Source: Kriegella aquimaris (GTDB lineage Bacteria > Bacteroidota > Bacteroidia > Flavobacteriales > Flavobacteriaceae). Taken from it: 64,000 nucleotides of DNA. Within the stretch, counting starts at the first letter, position 1; every line of letters starts with the position of its first letter. A program made the translations under genes and the position numbers. The DNA lies in contig NZ_FNGV01000001.1 of NCBI RefSeq assembly GCF_900103215.1, positions 1,135,545 to 1,199,544 on the forward strand, written 5' to 3'. The notes beneath the pieces were generated by a model. It made no database searches. It saw nothing but the letters and a program-made list of their open reading frames with translations, and was not told the DNA's origin. Positions 9,100 to 16,587 of the stretch are shown here, one piece after another.

Positions 9100-10545
9100 A
9101 TGAAAAAGATGAAACGAATATTTCTACCTATAATACTAGTCTTGACCTTTTTCGGGTGTAGTTCAGAACTTGATCTGCTGCCATTGAATACGGTAACAGA
9201 ACCTACCTTTTGGAAAACATCGGATGATGCCATAACCGGGGTAAACGGGGTCTACAACACTTTGGCCGATAATTATCAATACCGTGATTTCTTTATTCAT
9301 TCCGACGCTATCACGAACAACGGCTATTCCCAATATACGTTCAACTCTTATCTCGAAATGAGTGACGGTAGCGGGTTTGATTCCAGCAGTTCAATACCAA
9401 CACAAGTATGGAATAGATGTTACGAGGGCATTGTTAGGGCAAATAGAGTGATTACCAATATCCCTGATATCGAGATGGATACAAATCTAAAAAATCGAGT
9501 ACTGGGCGAGAGCCGATTTTTACGAGCGTTATTCTATTCTACGCTAATAAATCTTTATGGGGATGTGCCTTTAATACTTGAAATTCAATCGATTGAAGAA
9601 TCGTTGGTTTCAAGAACGGCAAAGAGCGAGATACTTGCCCAAATACTTGAAGACTTAGATTTTGCGGAAGCAAATCTACCTTCCAGCTATAGTAGTCAAG
9701 ACATCGGAAGGGCAACTAAAGCTGCAGCCATTGGACTCAAGAGCAGGGTATATCTCTATAATCAACAGTATGGCGAGGCCATCAGTGAAGCCAATAAATT
9801 CGGAACCCTAGGTTATGATTTAGTACCGGCAGAACAGTTTTCAGATATGTTCTTACCTGTTTTAGAGAACGATAATAGCGAGTCTATTTTCGAGGTACAA
9901 TTCTTAGGTCAAACAGGTGTCGCCAATGTGGGCAGCATGTTTAATCAAAATTCGGGCACGCTCAAAACATTCGGGTCAAGTGTCTTTTCGCCAGTTGAAG
10001 AATTCGTTGCTATTTTTGACGATGAAGACATTCGGCTTACGGCAACTGTTTTACGACCTGGCGATGTGTTCGGTGAAGAAATCTATGACGGTGTCAACTC
10101 GCCAACTACTTATGCATATAAGAAGTTCGTAACCCCTGACCCAACTGTCACAACAGATGGAGACGCCAATTTCGTAGTGCTTAGGTATGCAGAAATCTTA
10201 CTAAATTTAGCCGAAGCACAGAATGAGCTGAACGGTCCTGATGGAGCATATGCACCCATAAATAGAATACGCAATAGGGCCGGACTCGACGATTTGTCAA
10301 CCGGACTTACCAAAGAGCAAATGCGCGATGCAATAAAATTGGAACGCAGAAAAGAACTTGCTTTTGAGGGCCATCACTATTTCGATTTGCTACGCTACGG
10401 CGGCGATGACCTGAAAGAGGCAATGGAAAGTGTGACCAGCGTAATTGGCCATACCAGGGTATTTCAAGAACGGTTTACCTTATGGCCCATACCACAGCCC
10501 CAAATCAACATAAACCCTAATCTTGCACAGAATCCAGGTTGGTAA
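9100..10545 (+). CDS. SusD/RagB-like glycan-binding lipoprotein (pair 1)
   Basis: A 481-residue surface lipoprotein, partner of the SusC encoded 9 bp upstream in the same operon. The N-terminus has a lipobox with Cys in LTFFGCSSE. SusD hallmarks include an early helix region with EPTFWKTSDDAITGVNGVYN, SRFLRALFYSTLINLYGDVP, and the C-terminal block RYAEILLNLAEAQNEL, RRKELAFEGHHYFDLLRYG and WPIPQPQININPNLAQNPGW. These place it in the main SusD/RagB family (PF07980/PF14322 type). It would cap the SusC barrel and bind the glycan at the cell surface. A strong hairpin terminator follows within 45 bp, so the operon ends here. Confidence 0.95.
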   Translation: MKKMKRIFLPIILVLTFFGCSSELDLLPLNTVTEPTFWKTSDDAITGVNGVYNTLADNYQYRDFFIHSDAITNNGYSQYTFNSYLEMSDGSGFDSSSSIPTQVWNRCYEGIVRANRVITNIPDIEMDTNLKNRVLGESRFLRALFYSTLINLYGDVPLILEIQSIEESLVSRTAKSEILAQILEDLDFAEANLPSSYSSQDIGRATKAAAIGLKSRVYLYNQQYGEAISEANKFGTLGYDLVPAEQFSDMFLPVLENDNSESIFEVQFLGQTGVANVGSMFNQNSGTLKTFGSSVFSPVEEFVAIFDDEDIRLTATVLRPGDVFGEEIYDGVNSPTTYAYKKFVTPDPTVTTDGDANFVVLRYAEILLNLAEAQNELNGPDGAYAPINRIRNRAGLDDLSTGLTKEQMRDAIKLERRKELAFEGHHYFDLLRYGGDDLKEAMESVTSVIGHTRVFQERFTLWPIPQPQININPNLAQNPGW

Positions 10546-10584
10546 GAACCTAACTTAGGTATATTAAACTAAGTAATCATATAC

Positions 10585-10623
10585 ATACCCGCTCCTTAAA
10601 TTCATAAGGAGCGGGTATTTTTT
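10585..10623. terminator. Strong bidirectional intrinsic terminator
   Basis: A 14-bp perfect stem: ATACCCGCTCCTTA (10585-10598) and TAAGGAGCGGGTAT (10605-10618), with a 6-base AATTCA loop and T's to 10623. It sits between the convergent susD gene and the ABC permease gene and probably ends transcription from both sides. Confidence 0.9.
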
Positions 10624-10629
10624 ATTCCT

Positions 10630-11700
10630 CTACCCTCTCGAACGTATTTCACGTTTCATAAATATGAGATACGAAAACAAAAAGCACAGCAAGGTCAATG
10701 CCAATAAACCCGTAACCTGTGGCCATACTAATAAAATACTCTGCCCCAGAGGCAAACTGCCAGGAATCGCGCCTTGTATTTGCTCCATGGTCAACGGCCC
10801 TAAACTACGTACGGAAGGAACTAAAATAGCGGAAGTAATTTCATCGAACAGCTCATTTGGCATAATTTGAACCAAATAGAATTTCAGCTTTTTATATACG
10901 TATATAGCGTTTGGAGAGGCATATTGGGAGGGCTCGAAGCCCTTAAGGATAAGGTTTACAATTAAAGGATAAAAAATGGTAAAAAATAGCCATACCGCTA
11001 TACCCGTCAATGCCGAGGTTGCCGATTGCTTAAAGCGGACCGAAAACAAAATTGATAAGTTCAACCAAAAAGAAATATAGACAATACTTAATAACGTATA
11101 TACAATAATTCGCAAAAATTCTTCTGCCGTAGGAGGTATGCCAAGGGCTATCAACCCTGCACCCATAACCAAAAAACTCAAGGAAAAGAGCATCACACTT
11201 ATGACGATGATTCCCGCCAGAAATTTAGCATTAAGTATATAGTCCCTAGGAACAGGTTGCGCCATAACACGGCTTAACGTACCACCGTTTTGTTCTGAAC
11301 TAATGGCATCAAAGCCTAAACCAATTCCGAAAAGAGGCCCCAAGAAACCTACAAATACAAAAAACGAAGGTAAAGTACCGTCAGATTTGGTGAACAAGTT
11401 TAAAAAAAAGAACGCACTTTCAGAATTATTCGCCCCAAGTGTCTTCAAGCTATCTGATAAAGTTGAAAACAGGGTCCCCATACAAGCCAACAGAATAATC
11501 GCAAATAGAATAATGAAACGCCAATTTCGTATATGGTCAGCGATTTCCTTTTGCACCATTACTTGAAATGGACTTAAATGAAAGTCATTTTTAGTATTAC
11601 TTTTTCGTAAAACAGAAAAAGGCTGAACCATAGTGGACCATTCGGGGAATTTCATTCCGGTAAGTTTTGATATTCCTGTTTTATACATTTTTTTGATCAT
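10630..11700 (-). CDS. ABC-2 type transporter permease
   Basis: A 356-residue multi-spanning membrane protein of the ABC-2/NosY-like permease type. About six hydrophobic segments are visible, for example WRFIILFAIILLACMGTLF, FFVFVGFLGPLFGIGLGFDA, FLAGIIVISVMLFSLSFLVM and LLALTLLCFLFSYLIFM, with a large extracytoplasmic loop containing QIMPNELFDEITSAI. EQNGGTLSRVMAQPVPR after the second segment is typical of the family. The ATG at 11700 overlaps the end of the ATPase gene by 20 bp, which points to translational coupling; ATG at 11688 is an alternative. It should form an exporter with the adjacent ATPase and work with the NEW3-domain protein. The substrate is unknown. Confidence 0.9.
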   Translation of the reverse strand: MIKKMYKTGISKLTGMKFPEWSTMVQPFSVLRKSNTKNDFHLSPFQVMVQKEIADHIRNWRFIILFAIILLACMGTLFSTLSDSLKTLGANNSESAFFFLNLFTKSDGTLPSFFVFVGFLGPLFGIGLGFDAISSEQNGGTLSRVMAQPVPRDYILNAKFLAGIIVISVMLFSLSFLVMGAGLIALGIPPTAEEFLRIIVYTLLSIVYISFWLNLSILFSVRFKQSATSALTGIAVWLFFTIFYPLIVNLILKGFEPSQYASPNAIYVYKKLKFYLVQIMPNELFDEITSAILVPSVRSLGPLTMEQIQGAIPGSLPLGQSILLVWPQVTGLLALTLLCFLFSYLIFMKREIRSRG

Positions 11701-12670
11701 GTTTTTTTTCCTCTTGAAAATATTGATGATAGATGTCGTCTAAACCATATTCCTTCTTGCTTAAATGATTGAGACCATATCCCGATTTCACTATTAGCCT
11801 TGATAATTCGGCAGTAACATCTTTTTCAGAAACCGCCACAAAACGTTTATCGCTTAACCCCACTTCGGCAACACCATCCAACTGGTTCATTTTTTTCACG
11901 ACCTCATTTATAGGAATAACCACTTCTTCCAAATCTTTAGGCATTGAAGTAATTGCTCCTTCAATGGTAAAAGTATTTTTAGAAAACAATTGTTCTGCCA
12001 GAGAACTGATTTTTCCTTCGGCCAAGAGCTTGCCTTTTACGAAAAGGCCCACTCGGTCACAGACCTGTTGGATTTGATGTAAATGATGAGACGAGAATAG
12101 CACTGTAATTCCCTTTTTTCTACTCAATCGGACAATTAGTTGTAGAAAATTTTTAACGCCTTCTGGGTCGAGCCCCAAAGTAGGCTCATCAAGTATAATG
12201 ACATCTGGGTTTTTTATCAGTACATCTGCCAAACCCAGTCGCTGACGCATTCCGCGGGAATAACTTATGACCTTCTTATCTTTCACATCCGATAAGCCAA
12301 CTTCCGAAAGAATTTCCAAGGCGGCTTTTTTAGCGCTTTCAATAGGAATATTGTTCAAACGAGCTATATAAATAAGATTTTGCAAACCGGAATAGTCGTT
12401 GTAAAACCCGACATCCTCGGGTAAATACCCGACCCTTCTTTTTACTTCCAATGGGTACCTTGTGGTATCTATGCCGCATACTTTCACACTTCCTGAATCT
12501 ACATCGGTAAGACCGAGCAGCATCAAAATAGTCGTAGACTTACCTGCACCATTGGGGCCCAATAAACCAAAAATTTCACCTTTTTCGATGGACAGTGACA
12601 GATTATCTACGGCCACATGATCGCCATACTTTTTGGTAAGCCCAACAATCTCTATACTTTTTTCCACCAT
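11681..12670 (-). CDS. ABC transporter ATP-binding protein
   Basis: A 329-residue ATPase. The start is set at the ATG at 12670, whose first base is the last base of the upstream gene's stop (TAATG), rather than at the longer open frame to 12751 that would run into that gene. Walker A GPNGAGKS is at residues 38-45. The signature YSRGMRQRLGLADVL, Walker B VIILDEPTLGLDP and an H-loop in FSSHHLHQIQQVCDRV are all present. The C-terminal 90 residues form the extension typical of drug/NosF-like export ATPases. It energises the ABC-2 permease encoded 3' and overlapping by 20 bp. The order NEW3 protein, ATPase, permease with overlapping ends suggests a single exporter module. Confidence 0.93.
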   Translation of the reverse strand: MVEKSIEIVGLTKKYGDHVAVDNLSLSIEKGEIFGLLGPNGAGKSTTILMLLGLTDVDSGSVKVCGIDTTRYPLEVKRRVGYLPEDVGFYNDYSGLQNLIYIARLNNIPIESAKKAALEILSEVGLSDVKDKKVISYSRGMRQRLGLADVLIKNPDVIILDEPTLGLDPEGVKNFLQLIVRLSRKKGITVLFSSHHLHQIQQVCDRVGLFVKGKLLAEGKISSLAEQLFSKNTFTIEGAITSMPKDLEEVVIPINEVVKKMNQLDGVAEVGLSDKRFVAVSEKDVTAELSRLIVKSGYGLNHLSKKEYGLDDIYHQYFQEEKKHDQKNV

Positions 12671-13818
12671 TATTTTCTGCCGTATTTTTGAAATAGGTAA
12701 TAGATTGCTCCCAATGTGCCTAAAATCACAACGATGCCCAACCACCCCCATAATAAAGGGGTCTTTACCAAAACTCTTATAGAAGCCGTGGAAGATATCT
12801 CAGGAGTTCGTGCGGTAATTTTTGATATATAATCACCGGGTATCGCCTTGTCGGCTGCCTTAATTGTGGCCTGCACCTGCGTACTCGCACCGGCCTTTAT
12901 TAAAGGTATAGTGTCAGGTTCTATTGAAATCTCCCAATCCTTGGGCTTTGAGCTATTAAAAGTAACATTGCTCAATTCACCCGAACCCGTATTCATAACC
13001 ATCAAATCCAACTTTTTTTCCCTACCGGATGTTATACTTGAACTTAATAGTCCGGTCGGAGTAGTTAATTCTAAATCATAAGATGCTGTTATTACTACTT
13101 CGAGTTCCAATTCGGCCGAACTATACTTGTTCGTTGCCCTTACAGGTATTTTATAAGCACCCGCTGCTACCTGAGATGGAGGTTTTACCTCGATCGTAAT
13201 ATTTGTTGTTTTGCCAGGTTCTATCTCGACAGCGGTAGCCTGTCTACCATTGGGTTTGAATGCGACATTCCAACCACGGGGCGCCTTGGCCAGCAATGAG
13301 TATACTTGTTTTTCCCCCGTATGATTCTTTAGCTTTGTAGAGAAATTGAAATTTGATTTTGAATGGCCTTCCATATTGATTTGATCGGAGGTAAACTCCG
13401 TTTTAAAAGTGCCTTGTTCAGAGACATCGATAACAAGGGGAAGTACATCGTAATTTCTACCAATAACTTTTAACCTGTATTTTCCTTTATCAACATTCAG
13501 GGGTACATTAATGGTTAAGGAAAGTGTTTTCTTCTCTCCAGGAAGAACAGCTATCCGATGAATGCTGTAGCCCCCAGCTTTTAAAGTATAATTCCAGTCT
13601 TCGGGCATCCCCGATAAAGTGATGTCGACATTCTTCAACTGGGCGCCATAGTTTTTCACATCTATGGCATAATCTATCGATTCACCGGGAGGGGCTGAAA
13701 TATCGGTATATGGTGTGTATAACGTTATACCATTGCCTGCCTTGGCAACAGTTCCAAATAATAGTAAAAAGGTCAATAAAGACAGGAAATTTCTTAAATC
13801 ATGTTTACCAGTTATCAT
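12670..13818 (-). CDS. NEW3-domain (COG1470-type) membrane-anchored protein
   Basis: A 382-residue protein. It has an N-terminal signal peptide (LRNFLSLLTFLLLFGTVAKA), three repeated Ig-like NEW3/NPCBM-associated segments and a C-terminal membrane helix (LLWGWLGIVVILGTLGAIYY) with a short basic tail. The repeats share an APPGESIDY-type start, xxGMPEDWN or RGWNVAFKP or KDWEISIEP, and PGEKKTLSL/PGKTTNITI motifs. The bulk should therefore face the periplasm. Its stop overlaps the ATPase start by one base, indicating that it is made stoichiometrically with the ABC transporter and may act as a periplasmic accessory. Domain assignment is from pattern; function is inference. Confidence 0.85.
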   Translation of the reverse strand: MITGKHDLRNFLSLLTFLLLFGTVAKAGNGITLYTPYTDISAPPGESIDYAIDVKNYGAQLKNVDITLSGMPEDWNYTLKAGGYSIHRIAVLPGEKKTLSLTINVPLNVDKGKYRLKVIGRNYDVLPLVIDVSEQGTFKTEFTSDQINMEGHSKSNFNFSTKLKNHTGEKQVYSLLAKAPRGWNVAFKPNGRQATAVEIEPGKTTNITIEVKPPSQVAAGAYKIPVRATNKYSSAELELEVVITASYDLELTTPTGLLSSSITSGREKKLDLMVMNTGSGELSNVTFNSSKPKDWEISIEPDTIPLIKAGASTQVQATIKAADKAIPGDYISKITARTPEISSTASIRVLVKTPLLWGWLGIVVILGTLGAIYYLFQKYGRK

Positions 13819-13868
13819 AGAAAATCTTTTAGAGAATAAAAAAAGTAAGTTGGTTTATAAGGTTAATC

Positions 13869-14003
13869 TCAATATTTTTTAGGATAAAATATATTATCAA
13901 ATCGCACGCTTGATAAAGCGTAATCGGGAGGTTTTTTTTGAATTTCAGCTGTATAACCAATTAATAGAAACGCTGCGAATAATTGTTTGATGTACTTTTT
14001 CAT
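13869..14003 (-). CDS. Small 44-residue protein with N-terminal hydrophobic segment, unidentified
   Basis: An ATG at 14003 begins a 44-codon frame (MKKYIKQLFAAFLLIGYTAE... ending FYPKKY). The ATG overlaps the stop of the Hsp20-like gene in an ATGA arrangement, and the frame ends 50 bp before the NEW3 gene. The lysine-rich N-terminus followed by LFAAFLLIGYTA resembles a signal peptide or single membrane anchor; the remaining 25 residues are polar. The 4-base overlap and operon position are the main support. Family is not recognised. Confidence 0.5.
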   Translation of the reverse strand: MKKYIKQLFAAFLLIGYTAEIQKKPPDYALSSVRFDNIFYPKKY

Positions 14004-14419
14004 GATGCAATCAATCGATTTGATCTAAACGCAGGTTGAACGGATTTTTCCGGGTTGTTGACATTGTTCTTGTCAACAAGATGAACTTGCAAAATGCCGT
14101 TCTTGAACCGAACCGAATTTATTTTTTGATGTCGTTTGTCAGGAAGTCGAATTTCTAAATCGGTATCCCTTTCAGCCGTTTCCGCTGCAAATGAATTCCC
14201 GTAAAAACTATGGGCACTTTTAGGGTGCTTGATCTTAAGGTGTAACATGCCGTCTTGCACTCGAACACGGTGGTTGTCAGCCTTTAAAAAATTGGCAGAA
14301 AGACGAATATGAACTCCTGAATCGTCCACGTTCATCTGAAATTTCTTAAATCGCAATAGAGGAAAGCTATTTACGCTATGCCTATTATTCTTTCTTTTAA
14401 TATTGATCAATGCTTCCAT
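14000..14419 (-). CDS. Hsp20/alpha-crystallin-like small protein
   Basis: A 139-residue protein whose middle follows the alpha-crystallin beta-sandwich pattern: FQMNVDDSGVHIRLSANFLK, VRVQDGMLHLKIKH, ETAERDTDLEIRLPDKRHQK, and INSVRFKNGILQVHLVDK (the family's usual 'xxxxNGVLxVxxPK' strand). The ATG at 14419 (MEALINIKRK) is preferred over a non-canonical longer frame to 14497, because the extra residues are not typical of the family. It is the first gene of the minus-strand operon leading to the 44-aa protein, NEW3 protein and ABC exporter. Likely a small chaperone, divergent in sequence; a different beta-sandwich (CS-like) domain is possible. Confidence 0.7.
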   Translation of the reverse strand: MEALINIKRKNNRHSVNSFPLLRFKKFQMNVDDSGVHIRLSANFLKADNHRVRVQDGMLHLKIKHPKSAHSFYGNSFAAETAERDTDLEIRLPDKRHQKINSVRFKNGILQVHLVDKNNVNNPEKSVQPAFRSNRLIAS

Positions 14420-14566
14420 GGCTGTTTTTTTTAAATTATACTTTATGAATGGCAAGTATTCGTCTAAAGAAAAAGAGCGAAGAATGATTCGCGACACTAA
14501 AAAATATCTAGTACCAAAAAAGGTTATCTAGAAAAGAGGGGTTACTGGATAAACAACTTTTTAAAT

Positions 14567-14866
14567 TCATCTGTAGAACTTGAACTCAAAAAATTTAATC
14601 CCGAAAAGTAACACAGTAAAAAATAATAAGAATAATATCGGAACGGATAGTAATTCCGAAATGGGCCCGCCTTTTATGCTATTTGGTAAGATTTTACCAG
14701 CTTTTTTCTCAATCGACCAAACAGAAAACGCGGGCAACAATCCGTTTTCTAATTCAATAAATTGCATAGTATGTTTGTAAAATTTGAGATAAAAATAAAA
14801 ATTCAGGAAAATACTAAAAGTTAAAAAATGCAAAAATATTTGTTTCGGCTTTCTTTTTATCGCCAA
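14567..14866 (-). CDS. Putative small membrane protein, unidentified
   Basis: A 99-codon frame starting with TTG (14866), or 67 codons counting the stop from the first ATG at 14767. Two hydrophobic stretches are visible: FLHFLTFSIFLNFYFYLKFY near the N-terminus and SVPILFLLFFTVLLFGIKFF near the C-terminus. The low-complexity AT-rich DNA can produce such frames by chance, and no family is recognised. It could be a real small inner-membrane protein or the remnant of one. Confidence 0.3.
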   Translation of the reverse strand: MAIKRKPKQIFLHFLTFSIFLNFYFYLKFYKHTMQFIELENGLLPAFSVWSIEKKAGKILPNSIKGGPISELLSVPILFLLFFTVLLFGIKFFEFKFYR

Positions 14867-15104
14867 AACTCCCTCTTAGATTGAATTTAGTACTACATCA
14901 ATCAAAACTCTTAAGACACTGCGCCCAGTTACGCTCCCAGAGTTTGGTCTTGTGGTTGAAAAGAAGTATCCAACTCCTAAAAACTGAAAATGGTAAAATT
15001 ATACTGTGGAAAAGAAAAACCTTAGGGGCAATTTTCAAATATGAAGCTCCAAGGTTTTCAGCAGAAATGAGTCCATTACGGCTCTATTTACTACCTGTGT
15101 TTCT

Positions 15105-16502
15105 TTAAATTCTTTGCTTCGTAATTCTGAATTGTTCTATTTCGTCAGAGGTAGTTGGCAGTTTATTACCCAATAATCGGCTGCCCTTCTCGGTTATTAG
15201 AAAGTCATCCTCTATACGGATGCCTCCCAAATCTATAAAGTCTTCCAATTTATCATAGTCCACAAACTCCTTAAACCTATTTTCGGTCTTTCTTAAAGCT
15301 ATGAGTTCAGGAATAAAATAAATGCCAGGCTCAACCGTCAATACCATACCCTCTTCGAGCTCACGCCCTAATCGAAGAGATTTAAACCCAAAATCAGTTC
15401 GCTGTTTTAAGTCGTCGGTGTACCCAACGTATTGTTCCCCCAAATTCTCCATATCATGTACGTCGAGGCCTAACATATGTCCCAAACCACATTGAAAAAA
15501 TAGGGTGTGCGCACCGGCTACCACAGCTTCTTCAGCATTACCTTTCATTATTCCTAAATCAATCAAACCTTCAACGATTTTTTGGCAGGCGGTAATATGC
15601 ACATTTAAAAACAGGCATCCGGGTTTCAATTTGTCGACCGCAGCCCGATAGGCCGCATACACGATATCATAGATTTTCTTTTGTTTATCAGTAAACTTTT
15701 CAGCCACGGGAAAAGTCCTTGTCAAATCGCCCGCATAGCTAGAATACCCTTCAGCACCACAGTCACATAAGACCATAGCACCAGCTTTAAGTATGTTTTT
15801 GCGATAGTGGTTGTGGAGAATTTGCCCATTTACGGTCATAATGGTAGGAAACGAAGTGTTGTCGCCATTCGCAAGGGCAATTTGCTTTACCACCCCAAAT
15901 AAATCGGCTTCCGTCATGCCGGGTTTTGCCAGTTCCATAGCCTTGTATTGCATTTCGACCGTGGTATTTACCGCTTTTTCTATCTCTATAACCTCTGCTA
16001 TGGATTTTATAGAACGAAGCTTGACCACCCCTTTTATAAGTTCGGTGGAAGCTTTCTTCGGAATCTCCGAGACCGAAGTGCCCAGCAACAAAGAAAGTTT
16101 CAATATATGTTCAGATCTGTAAGGCGGGAGGTAATGTATTTGTGTATTATTCTTTGACTTATCTATATAATCCCCCAACACAGTTGAGGCCATTACAGTG
16201 GTTATGCCCACTTCAGCCGCTCTTTTCTTTAAGGATGTACTAGGACCTGAAAATACAATGTCATCAATCGATGGGTCATCACCAAAAATGATTTCTTCAT
16301 TTCCGTCGATATCAATGATGGCATTCAAACCAGGAGACTGAAGCCCAAAAAAATAGACAAACGAACTGTCTTGTCTAAATGGGTATATATTGTCTTTAAA
16401 GTTTATTCCGACCTCATCATTTCCCAAGAAAAGAATCAATCCGCCACCTAAAGATTCCCTCAGTTTTTTTCTTCTTGTTATGTACTCTTCTTTTGAAAAC
16501 AT
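15105..16502 (-). CDS. pepP: Xaa-Pro aminopeptidase (M24B, PepP type)
   Basis: A 465-residue cytoplasmic metallopeptidase that removes N-terminal residues preceding proline. The N-terminal creatinase-like domain (to about 170) carries the AMP_N pattern (YITRRKKLRESLGGGLILF, FRQDSSFVYFFG). The pita-bread catalytic domain has all five metal ligands: Asp247 (LCDCGAEG), Asp259 (YAGDLTRTF), His342 (GLGHMLGLDVHD), Glu391 (LTVEPGIYF) and Glu431 (GIRIEDDFL). Length matches the family. It is transcribed in the same direction as the S9 peptidase 85 bp upstream, which also acts on proline-containing peptides, so the two may share a role in peptide catabolism. No link to the glycan loci is apparent. Confidence 0.93.
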   Translation of the reverse strand: MFSKEEYITRRKKLRESLGGGLILFLGNDEVGINFKDNIYPFRQDSSFVYFFGLQSPGLNAIIDIDGNEEIIFGDDPSIDDIVFSGPSTSLKKRAAEVGITTVMASTVLGDYIDKSKNNTQIHYLPPYRSEHILKLSLLLGTSVSEIPKKASTELIKGVVKLRSIKSIAEVIEIEKAVNTTVEMQYKAMELAKPGMTEADLFGVVKQIALANGDNTSFPTIMTVNGQILHNHYRKNILKAGAMVLCDCGAEGYSSYAGDLTRTFPVAEKFTDKQKKIYDIVYAAYRAAVDKLKPGCLFLNVHITACQKIVEGLIDLGIMKGNAEEAVVAGAHTLFFQCGLGHMLGLDVHDMENLGEQYVGYTDDLKQRTDFGFKSLRLGRELEEGMVLTVEPGIYFIPELIALRKTENRFKEFVDYDKLEDFIDLGGIRIEDDFLITEKGSRLLGNKLPTTSDEIEQFRITKQRI

Positions 16503-16587
16503 TATGGATAAAATTAAAATGGGAATAAATTGAGTTACGGATCAAAAATAAGATTGGAAATTGAACTATTATAACAAATCGAAAAAA

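Noticed and set aside
12671..12751. 27-residue N-terminal extension of the ABC ATPase
   Set aside because: It would lie wholly inside the NEW3 gene in another frame; the TAATG junction marks the true start.
14881..15108. 75-codon plus-strand frame between the small membrane protein and the Xaa-Pro aminopeptidase gene
   Set aside because: No signal peptide, domain or plausible composition; it overlaps the 3' end of the aminopeptidase gene.
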